A stretch of DNA of 10,384 nucleotides from an uncultured Tepidimonas sp. (GCA_937949455.1 CALEDU010000241.1:1-10384); one strand, 5' to 3'. Counted from the first letter of the stretch, positions 1 through 6,518 are shown. The notes: generated from the letters alone by a model not told the origin. A program made the numbers and translations.

Positions 1-542
1 GCGAACACGCGCCGCATCGCCGCTGCGTCCGGCTGCGGGTCGGGGATGCACATCAGGCCACGCAAGCGCAACCGCGGCAGCGCAGCCACCGCCTGCGCCA
101 GCGCCAGCGCGTCGGCCGGCACGACGCCGGCCTTGGTCGGCGCGCCATCGATGTTGATCTGCAAGCACACCTGCAACGGTGGCCGGTGCGCTGGGCGCTG
201 CGCGCTGAGGCGCTGCGCGATCTTGAGCCGATCCACCGACTGCACCCAGTCGAAGTGCTCGGCCACCAGGCGCGTCTTGTTGCTTTGCAGCGGCCCGATG
301 CAGTGCCACTGCAGACCCACCAAGCCGGCCTCGCGCAGCGCCGTGATTTTCTCCACACCCTCTTGCACATAGTTCTCGCCGAAGGCACACTGGCCGGCAG
401 CAGCGGCCTCGGCCACCGCTGCAGGGCCGAAGGTCTTGGACACCGCCAGCAGCCGCACTGCAGCCGGGTCCCGGCTGTGGCGCTCACAGGCTTGCTGGAT
501 GCGCGTGCGCACGGCTTGGAGATTGCTCGCGATCGTTGCCAT
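1..542 (-). CDS. yggS: YggS family PLP homeostasis protein (partial, C-terminus off the left edge)
   Basis: This protein binds pyridoxal 5'-phosphate without a known enzymatic reaction and helps keep free PLP and amino/keto acid pools balanced (YggS/PLPBP family, cytosolic). Reading leftward from an ATG at 542-540, about 180 residues are visible of the usual 230-240. The N-terminus begins MATIASNLQAVR. LLAVSK at residues 31-36 places the PLP-binding lysine at K36, the same number as in E. coli YggS. FGENYVQE (54-61) and WHCIGPLQSNK (79-89) are family signatures, and the frame is open to the window edge, ending near LRGLMCIPDPQPDAA. The start fits the family length. No Shine-Dalgarno sequence is visible before it, because the next gene (pilT) starts head-to-head 10 bp away. 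A 144-residue open frame on the same strand (53-487) is only a shifted-frame shadow. Confidence 0.95.
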   Translation of the reverse strand, partial: MATIASNLQAVRTRIQQACERHSRDPAAVRLLAVSKTFGPAAVAEAAAAGQCAFGENYVQEGVEKITALREAGLVGLQWHCIGPLQSNKTRLVAEHFDWVQSVDRLKIAQRLSAQRPAHRPPLQVCLQINIDGAPTKAGVVPADALALAQAVAALPRLRLRGLMCIPDPQPDAAAMRRVF

Positions 543-545
543 AAT
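516..545 (+). promoter_or_regulatory. Possible pilT promoter inside the yggS start region
   Basis: TTGGAG (516-521) and CATAAT (540-545) are 18 bp apart. The -10-like hexamer matches TATAAT at 5 of 6 positions, the -35-like one matches TTGACA at only 3 of 6. Transcription would start near 552, leaving pilT with almost no leader before the ATG at 553, which agrees with the missing Shine-Dalgarno sequence. This is an inference from short matches; the true promoter could lie further inside yggS. Confidence 0.25.
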
Positions 546-552
546 GGTCGCT

Positions 553-1596
553 ATGGACATCACACAGTTGCTGGCTTTCACAGCCAAGAATCATGCATCT
601 GATCTGCACCTGTCGGCGGGACTGCCACCGATGATACGGGTGCACGGCGATGTGCGCCGCCTCAATGTCGAGCCGCTGGACCACAAGCAGGTGCACGCGA
701 TGGTCTACGACATCATGACCGACGCGCAGCGCAAGGCATACGAGGAATTTTTGGAGGTCGACTTTTCCTTCGAGATCGCCGGGCTGTCGCGTTTTCGCGT
801 CAACGCCTTCAACCAGCACCGCGGGGCGGCAGCGGTGTTTCGCACCATCCCGTCCAAGGTGCTGACGCTGCAGGACCTCAACTGTCCCCGCATCTTCGCC
901 GATTTGGCGATGAAACCGCGTGGCCTGGTGCTGGTTACCGGCCCCACCGGATCCGGCAAATCGACCACGCTGGCGGCCATGGTCAACCACCGCAATGAGA
1001 ACGACGCCGGCCACATCCTGACCATCGAAGACCCGATCGAGTTTTTGCACGAATCGAAAAAGAGCCTGGTCAACCAGCGCGAGGTCGGGCCGATGACACG
1101 CTCCTTTGCTGCGGCGCTGCGCTCGGCGTTGCGGGAGGATCCGGACGTGATCCTGGTCGGTGAGATGCGCGACCTGGAGACGATTCGATTGGCAATGACC
1201 GCTGCCGAGACCGGCCACCTGGTGTTTGGCACGCTGCACACCTCCAGTGCCGCCAAGACCATCGACCGCATCGTGGACGTTTTTCCCGCCGAAGAAAAAG
1301 ACATGGTGCGCGCCATGCTGTCGGAGTCGCTGGTGGCTGTGATCTCTCAAACACTGCTCAAAACGGCCAACGGGCAAGGTCGTGTGGCAGCACACGAAAT
1401 CATGATCGGCACACCCGCCATCCGCAACCTGATCCGCGAGAACAAGGTCGCGCAAATGTACTCCGCCATCCAGACTGGGCAACAACACGGCATGCAGACG
1501 CTGGACCAGTCGCTCATCGATCTGGTGCGACGCAACATCGTCACAGCCGCCGAAGCGCGCAGCAAGGCCAAAAATCCCGAGAACTTCCCTGCCTGA
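553..1596 (+). CDS. pilT: Type IV pilus retraction ATPase PilT
   Basis: PilT is the cytoplasmic hexameric ATPase that drives pilin depolymerisation and pilus retraction for twitching motility and DNA uptake. The 347-residue product matches the usual PilT length. Visible motifs: Walker A GPTGSGKST (130-138, K136), Asp box TIEDPIEF (157-164), Walker B DVILVGEMRD (198-207, catalytic E204), His box ending GTLHT (H229), and the PilT signature AIRNLIRE (289-296), which separates it from PilB and PilU. The frame is open upstream to an ATG at 436, but that stretch overlaps yggS on the other strand. The family N-terminus MDITQLLAF begins at 553; an in-frame ATG at 544 would add three residues (MVA). 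There is no Shine-Dalgarno sequence before either. It is followed 26 nt later by pilU, probably in one operon. Confidence 0.97.
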   Translation: MDITQLLAFTAKNHASDLHLSAGLPPMIRVHGDVRRLNVEPLDHKQVHAMVYDIMTDAQRKAYEEFLEVDFSFEIAGLSRFRVNAFNQHRGAAAVFRTIPSKVLTLQDLNCPRIFADLAMKPRGLVLVTGPTGSGKSTTLAAMVNHRNENDAGHILTIEDPIEFLHESKKSLVNQREVGPMTRSFAAALRSALREDPDVILVGEMRDLETIRLAMTAAETGHLVFGTLHTSSAAKTIDRIVDVFPAEEKDMVRAMLSESLVAVISQTLLKTANGQGRVAAHEIMIGTPAIRNLIRENKVAQMYSAIQTGQQHGMQTLDQSLIDLVRRNIVTAAEARSKAKNPENFPA

Positions 1597-1611
1597 GGGC
1601 GGGCACTCCGC

Positions 1612-1616
1612 AGGAG
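1612..1616 (+). promoter_or_regulatory. pilU ribosome binding site
   Basis: AGGAG lies 6 nt before the ATG at 1623 in the 26-nt pilT-pilU gap and fixes the pilU start. pilT, by contrast, has no such site. Confidence 0.75.
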
Positions 1617-1622
1617 CGCGCG

Positions 1623-2759
1623 ATGGAACGCGATCAAGCCAGCCATTTCATCCACGAGCTGCTGCGGCTGCTGGTCAGCCGCAAAGGCAGCGACCTGTTC
1701 CTGACCGCCGACTTCCCCCCCGCGATCAAGGTCGATGGTGTCATCACCAAGGTGTCACCGCAACCCCTGAGCGGCCAGCACACGCAGGCGCTGGCGCGTG
1801 CGATCATGAACGACAAGCAGGCAGCAGAGTTCGAGCGCACCAAAGAGTGCAACTTCGCCATTGCCCTGGCTGGCATCGGGCGCTTTCGCGTCAATGCCTT
1901 CGTGCAGATGGGCAGGGTCGGCTTGGTGCTGCGTGCCATCCCGTCCCAAATCCCCAGCATCGACGAGCTGGGGCTGCCGCCGATCCTCAAACAGTTGGCG
2001 CTGGCCAAGCGCGGCATCTGCATTGTGGTGGGCGGCACCGGCACCGGCAAATCCACCACACTGGCCGCGATGGTGGACTGGCGCAATGAGCACACCCACG
2101 ACCACATCGTCACCGTGGAAGACCCGGTGGAGTTCGTGCACACGCACAAAAATTGCATCGTCACCCAGCGCGAGGTGGGCATTGACACCGACAACTGGGA
2201 GATCGCGTTGAAGAACTCGCTGCGCCAAGCGCCCAACGTCATCCTGATGGGTGAGATTCGTGACCGGGAGACGATGGAGCACGCCATCTCGTTTTCCGAA
2301 ACCGGCCACCTGTGCCTGGCCACACTGCACGCCAACAGCGCCAATCAGGCGATGGAGCGCATCATCAACTTCTTCCCGCATGACCGGCACCCGCAGTTGC
2401 TCAAGGACCTGTCGTTGAATCTGCGCGGTATGGTCGCGCAGCGCCTGCTGCCGCGCGAGGACGGCAAGGGGCGTGTGGCCATCGTCGAGGTGCTGCTCAA
2501 CAGCGCCCTCATCGCCGACTTGATCATGAAAGGCGAGGTCCAGGAAATCAAGGAAGTGATGAAGCGCAGCACCGAGGTCGGCATGCAAACCTTCGACCAG
2601 GCGCTATTCGCTGCCTACGAAGCGCATCAGATTTCTTACGAGGACGCGGTGCGCAACGCCGATTCGCAAAACGACATCAAGCTGCGCATCAAACTCGAAA
2701 GTCAGCGCGCGCGCAAAATCGACCTGTCCGCCGGCACCGAACACCTGCAAATCGTCTGA
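1623..2759 (+). CDS. pilU: PilT-like retraction ATPase PilU
   Basis: PilU is the accessory ATPase that works with PilT in type IV pilus retraction, mainly raising force. The 378-residue product matches the family. Motifs: Walker A GGTGTGKST (137-145, K143), Asp box TVEDPVEF (164-171), Walker B region NVILMGEIRD (205-214, E211), His box LATLH (H236). The PilU-type N-terminus (MERDQASHF, GSDLFLTADFPPAIKVDG) and C-terminal tail (DIKLRIKLESQRARKIDL) are easily recognised. The AIRNLIRE signature of PilT is replaced by ADLIMKGEV (298-306), as expected for PilU. Two small departures from what I recall as usual are GGTGTGKST in place of GATGSGKST and Asn205 where Asp normally opens Walker B; the catalytic glutamate is intact. 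It is probably co-transcribed with pilT and with the oxidoreductase starting 13 nt after its stop. Confidence 0.96.
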   Translation: MERDQASHFIHELLRLLVSRKGSDLFLTADFPPAIKVDGVITKVSPQPLSGQHTQALARAIMNDKQAAEFERTKECNFAIALAGIGRFRVNAFVQMGRVGLVLRAIPSQIPSIDELGLPPILKQLALAKRGICIVVGGTGTGKSTTLAAMVDWRNEHTHDHIVTVEDPVEFVHTHKNCIVTQREVGIDTDNWEIALKNSLRQAPNVILMGEIRDRETMEHAISFSETGHLCLATLHANSANQAMERIINFFPHDRHPQLLKDLSLNLRGMVAQRLLPREDGKGRVAIVEVLLNSALIADLIMKGEVQEIKEVMKRSTEVGMQTFDQALFAAYEAHQISYEDAVRNADSQNDIKLRIKLESQRARKIDLSAGTEHLQIV

Positions 2760-2772
2760 CCCGACAGCCCTC

Positions 2773-3696
2773 ATGCCCCACGTCAACCCCAAAGCATCGT
2801 ACGACTCCGCCCCCCCGCAGCGCGTGGCCTTCATCGGCCTGGGCGTGATGGGCTGGCCGATGGCTGCCCACCTGGTGCTGGCCGGCCACACCGTCACCGT
2901 TTACAACCGCACCGCCGCCAAAGCGCAGGCGCTGGTGCAAGCCATGGCCGAGCGCGGCATCGACCGCGTGCGGGCCGCCGCCACGCCACGCGCCGCTGCC
3001 GAAGGGGCTTCATTCGTGATGGCCTGCGTCGGCAACGACGACGACCTGCGCAGCGTGGTGCTCGGACCGGACGGGGCACTGGCAGGGATGGGGCCAGATA
3101 CGGTGTTTGCCGACCACACCACCGCCTCGGCCGAGGTGGCGCGCGAGCTCTATGCCATCGCGCGCGAGCGGGGCTGCTACTTCGTCGATGCGCCGGTCTC
3201 CGGCGGGCAGGCGGGTGCCGAAAACGGCCAGCTCACCATCATGTGCGGCGGCGACGAGGCACCGTTCGCGCGTGTGCAGCCGGTAATGGCCGCGTATGCG
3301 CGCGCGGTCACTCGGCTGGGCGACAGCGGAGCCGGGCAGTTGGCCAAAATGGTCAACCAAATCTGCATCGCCGGGCTGGTGCAGGGCTTGTCGGAGGCGA
3401 TCGCCTTTGGCCAGCGCGCCGGGCTGGACATGAAGCGGGTGCTGGACGTGCTCGGCCAGGGTGCCGCACAGAGCTGGCAGATGGACCACCGCGGCAAGAC
3501 GATGGTCGAGGACCGCTTCGACTTCGGCTTTGCCGTGGACTGGATGCGCAAGGACCTGGACCTGGTGCTGCGGGAGGCACGGCACAACGGCGCACGCCTG
3601 CCGGTGACGGCGCTGGTGGACCAGTTTTATGCCGATGTGCAGGCCATGGGCGGCGGGCGCTGGGACACCTCCAGCCTGATCCGCCGTCTGCGCTGA
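2773..3696 (+). CDS. NAD(P)-dependent oxidoreductase, 3-hydroxyisobutyrate dehydrogenase (beta-hydroxyacid dehydrogenase) family
   Basis: The product (307 residues, usual family length about 290-300) should reversibly oxidise a short beta-hydroxyacid or reduce a small aldehyde/semialdehyde; the substrate cannot be told from sequence. The Rossmann motif GLGVMG is at 22-27. YNRT at 44-47 puts an Arg after the second beta strand, a pattern typical of NADP-using members such as glyoxylate/succinic semialdehyde reductases. The substrate-binding signature DAPVSGG is at 139-145 and the catalytic lysine lies in GQLAKMVNQ (K192). The start at 2773 leaves a 19-residue lead before the Rossmann strand; no Shine-Dalgarno is clear, and a GTG at 2824 (residue 18) would give a tighter N-terminus. 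It lies 13 nt after pilU, so co-transcription is likely, but a role in pilus function is not implied by its sequence. Its end faces the end of dolP. Confidence 0.9.
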   Translation: MPHVNPKASYDSAPPQRVAFIGLGVMGWPMAAHLVLAGHTVTVYNRTAAKAQALVQAMAERGIDRVRAAATPRAAAEGASFVMACVGNDDDLRSVVLGPDGALAGMGPDTVFADHTTASAEVARELYAIARERGCYFVDAPVSGGQAGAENGQLTIMCGGDEAPFARVQPVMAAYARAVTRLGDSGAGQLAKMVNQICIAGLVQGLSEAIAFGQRAGLDMKRVLDVLGQGAAQSWQMDHRGKTMVEDRFDFGFAVDWMRKDLDLVLREARHNGARLPVTALVDQFYADVQAMGGGRWDTSSLIRRLR

Positions 3697-3746
3697 CGGC
3701 AAACTTCACTGCCGCGGCCGCGTCGCCCCTGGAGCTTTTGAAGCCC
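3697..3746. other. Short convergent gap between oxidoreductase and dolP, no canonical terminator
   Basis: This 50-nt stretch separates two genes ending toward each other. It holds a possible small hairpin CGGCA (3697-3701) / TGCCG (3710-3714), a 10-bp palindrome CGCGGCCGCG (3713-3722) and a weak GCTT-TTG-AAGC hairpin (3734-3744). None is followed by a proper T-run on either strand, so no clear intrinsic terminator is seen. Confidence 0.4.
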
Positions 3747-4448
3747 TCAATGGCTGCCGGATGAGGGTGCCGCGTCTTGCTTGGGTGCCGGTGGCTGCAG
3801 CCGGGCCAGCTCGGCCTCGCTGATGATCTCGAACACGCGCACCACGCGCTGCACGCCCGGCACGGCGCGCGCAATTTCGGCCGCGCGCTGTGCCTCGCGC
3901 GCCGTCACCAGCCCCATCAGGTACACCGTGCCGCGCTCGGTGGTGACCTTAATCGCGTTGGCCGACAGGTCCTTGGCATCGATGAAGGCGGCCTTGACCC
4001 GTGCCGTCACCAGCGCGTCGGAGGAGCGCGCCGTCAGCGATGGCGATCCCATCACGGCCAACTCATCGATCACACCGGCGACATTCTCCACCCCCTGCAC
4101 GATGCGCAGCACGGCCTGGCGGTCGGCCTCGGCGGCGACCTCACCGGTGAGCAGCACCTTGCGGTTGAAGCTGGTGGGGTTGACGCGCACACGCTCGCCG
4201 AGCTGTTCGCGCACGCGGTTGCTGATCTTCAGCTCGATCGTCTGATCCTCCAGCTGCGTGGCGGTGGTGCGACGGTCGGTCGCCAACAGCACCGTCCCGC
4301 CCACCGCCGCCCCTGCGACAAGAGGCGTGCAGCCGCTCAGTGGCATCAGGCATGCAATCGCTGCCGCGGTGATTATGGCGACCGTCGCCCAGGCAGGGAA
4401 TCCGGCGCGCCGGGAACGTCCGTCGGTCAGAGAAGGAATGGGGTTCAT
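3747..4448 (-). CDS. dolP: BON-domain outer-membrane lipoprotein, DolP (YraP) type
   Basis: DolP is a periplasm-facing outer-membrane lipoprotein with two BON domains that supports envelope integrity and BAM/amidase function in E. coli. The 233-residue product has an arginine-containing N-region, a hydrophobic stretch (about 20-36) and a lipobox LSGC with Cys40 as the lipidated residue. BON1 spans about 70-136 and BON2 about 144-212. ATDRRTTATQLEDQTIE (56-72) and KVTTERGTVYLMGLVTARE (167-185) closely resemble the E. coli protein from memory. By my alignment the E. coli Trp127 lipid-binding position is Leu146 here. The leader before Cys40 is unusually long; a shorter start is possible but none is better supported. 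The ATG overlaps the diaA stop as ATGA, so the two are probably translationally coupled. The C-terminal tail is rich in Pro/Ala/Ser. Confidence 0.9.
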   Translation of the reverse strand: MNPIPSLTDGRSRRAGFPAWATVAIITAAAIACLMPLSGCTPLVAGAAVGGTVLLATDRRTTATQLEDQTIELKISNRVREQLGERVRVNPTSFNRKVLLTGEVAAEADRQAVLRIVQGVENVAGVIDELAVMGSPSLTARSSDALVTARVKAAFIDAKDLSANAIKVTTERGTVYLMGLVTAREAQRAAEIARAVPGVQRVVRVFEIISEAELARLQPPAPKQDAAPSSGSH

Positions 4449-5059
4449 GGTTCGACATTCTCCGTTTCAGTATCTTCGCCCAGCAACTGCAGATCGATGG
4501 CATCGCAAATGGCGTGCAAGGCGACCAATTGGGCTTCGTGCACACGCGCCGGCCGCTCGGTGGGCAAGGCGACCAGCACATCGGTGTCTTTGAGCACATC
4601 AGGCAATTCGCCGGAGCGCGCGCCCGTCAGGGCCACCACCACCATCTCGCGCTCGTGCGCGGCAGCAACGGCGGCCAGCGCATCCACCCCAGGCGGTGCA
4701 GCCACGATGAGCAGCAACACATCCCCCGGCAACCCCAGTGCGCGCAGCTGCCGCACCATGGGCCAGGCCGCCGCATCCAGGCCCGGCAGGGCGCTCAGGG
4801 CGATGGCAGGATTGACCCCCAAGGCCAGCGCTGCCAGTTCAGGGCGCTCGCGCTCGAAGCGGCCCACCAATTGCGCCACGAACGACTGGGCCAGCGCAGC
4901 CGACACCCCGCTGCCCCAGGCCAACACCTTGCCGCCGCCAGTCAACCCGGACAATATCGCGCCGACTGCAGCCTCCACCGCAGGCCCCACGGCCTGAGCG
5001 CACTGATACTGCAAGTCGGCACCGTCGACGAAGTGCTGCTGAATCCGGTGCAAAAGCAT
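4445..5059 (-). CDS. diaA: SIS-domain protein, DiaA-like (often labelled phosphoheptose isomerase)
   Basis: The 204-residue product is a single SIS (sugar isomerase) domain protein. In E. coli, DiaA of this size binds DnaA and promotes timely replication initiation; GmhA is the related sedoheptulose-7-phosphate isomerase. Here the loop GSGVSAALAQSF (49-60) replaces the GNGGSAADAQH pattern typical of GmhA, losing its charged and His residues. RFERERP (67-73), VALTGARSGEL (142-152) and ARVHEAQLVALHAICDAID (171-189) follow DiaA. Position also favours DiaA: it sits between yraN and dolP as in E. coli. An isomerase role is therefore less likely. It begins 21 nt after yraN without a clear Shine-Dalgarno and ends overlapping dolP by 4 nt (ATGA). 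DnaA binding is inference from homology and context. Confidence 0.85.
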   Translation of the reverse strand: MLLHRIQQHFVDGADLQYQCAQAVGPAVEAAVGAILSGLTGGGKVLAWGSGVSAALAQSFVAQLVGRFERERPELAALALGVNPAIALSALPGLDAAAWPMVRQLRALGLPGDVLLLIVAAPPGVDALAAVAAAHEREMVVVALTGARSGELPDVLKDTDVLVALPTERPARVHEAQLVALHAICDAIDLQLLGEDTETENVEP

Positions 5060-5080
5060 GGGCGCAATCTTATCGGCTCG

Positions 5081-5509
5081 TCAATCCCAGGCGCTGGCTT
5101 CGAACGCGCCGCGCACCCACTCGATCCGAGGCGGCTCCGTCGCCCCGAGTTCCCCCTCTACCACCACGGCATCGAAGCGACAAGGCGGCACCTGCGGCAG
5201 CCGCGCCAGAAAGTGCCGCGCCGCAAACACGATGCGGCGCTGCTTGGCGCGGCCGATGCTCGCTGCTGCCCCACCGTACTCGCCGCGGCTGCGCTGCCGC
5301 ACCTCGACGAACACGAGCGTGCCATCGGACTCCGCCATAATCAAATCGACCTCCCCACCCCCGCGCCCGGGGCTGCGCACATTGCGCCGCACCAAACGCA
5401 GGCCGTGGCCCAACAGATACTGCAGGGCCAGGGCCTCTGCCGCGTCGCCCTGTGCTTTCATGCCTGGCCGCGCGCTGCGAGGCCGGGCCGTTTCTTCATC
5501 CGTCGCCAT
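5081..5509 (-). CDS. yraN: YraN family (UPF0102) nuclease-like protein
   Basis: This is a small protein with an endonuclease-like (PD-(D/E)XK, Holliday-junction-resolvase-related) fold; its cellular role is not established. From the chosen ATG it has 142 residues (E. coli YraN 131). KAQGDAAE (18-25) is the conserved N-terminal motif; GGEVDLI (51-57, E53 and D55) and VFVEVRQR (66-73, E69) are the putative active-site elements; GGAAASIGRAKQ (79-90) and CRFDAVVVE (110-118) complete the family pattern. The frame is open to an ATG at 5545 and another in-frame ATG lies at 5461. I prefer 5509 because it leaves 16 residues before the conserved motif, as in E. coli, and AAGGAAGG lies about 10 nt upstream. 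It is the first gene of the leftward yraN-diaA-dolP group and its start abuts that of rsmI. Confidence 0.88.
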   Translation of the reverse strand: MATDEETARPRSARPGMKAQGDAAEALALQYLLGHGLRLVRRNVRSPGRGGGEVDLIMAESDGTLVFVEVRQRSRGEYGGAAASIGRAKQRRIVFAARHFLARLPQVPPCRFDAVVVEGELGATEPPRIEWVRGAFEASAWD

Positions 5510-5510
5510 C

Positions 5511-6476
5511 GTGAACACGCCTTCCTTGCCTGCCACTGCTGCCACCGGATCCCCTGACGACGGGGCCTTGGCGACACACCTGGCCAGCGGACAGCATTAT
5601 CCGACCGGGGCGCTGTACATCGTGGCCACCCCGATTGGCAATCTGGCCGACATCACCCTGCGCGCGCTGCATGTGTTGCGCACGGTTGATGCCGTGGCTT
5701 GCGAGGACACCCGCCACACCGCGCGACTGCTACAGGCCTATGGCCTGCACGCCGAGCTGCTGGCCGTGCATGAGCACAACGAAAGCCGCATGACACCAAC
5801 CATCGTCGAGCGCCTGCGGCGCGGTGAGCGCATTGCCTGCGTCAGCGACGCCGGAACCCCCGGTATCAGCGACCCGGGCGCGCGGCTGTGTGCCGCGGTG
5901 CGGGCTGCGGGCCTGCGCCTCGTTCCTGTGCCGGGGGCAAGCAGCGTCACCGCATTGCTCAGCGTAGCTGGCATCGCCGAGGGGGCGGTCACGGTGGTGG
6001 GATTTCTGCCCGCGCGGGGGGCAGCCCGCGAGCGGGCTTGGCAGCGTTGGCGTCAAACCGACACCGGGTTGGTGCTGCTGGAAGCCCCGCACCGCATCGA
6101 GGCATTGGCTGCCGAACTGTCGGCCCTGGGCGAGCGGCCCGTGACCCTCGGGCGGGAGCTGACCAAACAGTTCGAAGACATCGTCACCCTGCCCTGCACG
6201 GGCCTGATGGACTGGCTGGCCGCCGACCCCCACCGCCGCCGCGGCGAGTTCACGCTGGTAGTCCACCCCCGCACCACTGTACCGCCACCGGGGCAGCCGG
6301 GGGATGAGGATGCAGCCAGCACCGCGCTGCCCGCCGAAGCCCAACGCGTGCTGAGCCTGCTGCTCGGCGAGCTGCCCGTCAAATCCGCAGCCCGATTGGC
6401 CAGCGCCATCACCGGGGTACCCAAAGGGGCGCTGTACCAGGCCGCCCTGGCCCTGCGCGCACCGCCGCACGATTGA
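5511..6476 (+). CDS. rsmI: 16S rRNA 2'-O-methyltransferase RsmI (C1402)
   Basis: RsmI uses S-adenosylmethionine to 2'-O-methylate C1402 in the ribosomal P site (tetrapyrrole-methylase fold, cytosolic). From a GTG at 5511 the product has 321 residues. Signatures: YIVATPIGNLADITLRAL (36-53), CEDTRHT (64-70), SDAGTPGISDPG (112-123, SAM-binding region), VPVPGASSVTALL (138-150), ELTKQFE (216-222), RRRGEFTLV (242-250), and a C-terminal helical KGALYQAAL (305-313). The frame is open upstream to 5058, but that extension lies antisense over yraN and has no RsmI-like sequence. GTG 5511 gives a 30-residue variable lead before the conserved core; an in-frame ATG at 5460 is an alternative. Neither has a clear Shine-Dalgarno. 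The gene diverges from yraN with one base between start codons. Confidence 0.93.
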   Translation: MNTPSLPATAATGSPDDGALATHLASGQHYPTGALYIVATPIGNLADITLRALHVLRTVDAVACEDTRHTARLLQAYGLHAELLAVHEHNESRMTPTIVERLRRGERIACVSDAGTPGISDPGARLCAAVRAAGLRLVPVPGASSVTALLSVAGIAEGAVTVVGFLPARGAARERAWQRWRQTDTGLVLLEAPHRIEALAAELSALGERPVTLGRELTKQFEDIVTLPCTGLMDWLAADPHRRRGEFTLVVHPRTTVPPPGQPGDEDAASTALPAEAQRVLSLLLGELPVKSAARLASAITGVPKGALYQAALALRAPPHD

Positions 6477-6518
6477 CATCCCCCCACCCATTCCAGCCAC
6501 CACAACGCCTACTCCCCC
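6477..6518 (+). other. C-rich, G-poor leader between rsmI and the acyl-CoA synthetase/GNAT gene
   Basis: By my count the 42 nt contain 26 C, 9 A, 5 T and only 2 G, a strong skew against the surrounding sequence. No Shine-Dalgarno-like purine run precedes the ATG at 6519. An unstructured C-rich stretch could favour S1-dependent ribosome loading or Rho binding; both are inference. Confidence 0.45.

Noticed and set aside
61..130. GCC/AGC-type short repeats (cgccagcgccagcgcg) in yggS
   Set aside because: They encode an Ala/Leu-rich helix in frame and look like ordinary GC-rich codon use, not a repeat element.
436..552. N-terminal extension of pilT from ATG 436
   Set aside because: It overlaps yggS antisense, and known PilT proteins begin at MDITQLL, encoded from 553.
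484..1488. 334-residue minus-strand frame opposite pilT
   Set aside because: Antisense to a certain gene and overlapping yggS in another frame; composition typical of a shadow.
4406..4448. Twin-arginine signal in DolP (SRRAGF near residues 12-17)
   Set aside because: The phenylalanine is one position off the usual SRRxFLK pattern and a lipobox follows; a Sec lipoprotein signal explains it better.
3777..4997. 406-residue plus-strand frame across dolP and diaA
   Set aside because: Antisense shadow; the minus-strand genes have clear families, a lipobox and an ATGA overlap.
5058..5510. N-terminal extension of rsmI by 151 residues
   Set aside because: The extension is antisense to yraN, is Arg/Ser/Pro-rich, and has no counterpart in RsmI proteins.
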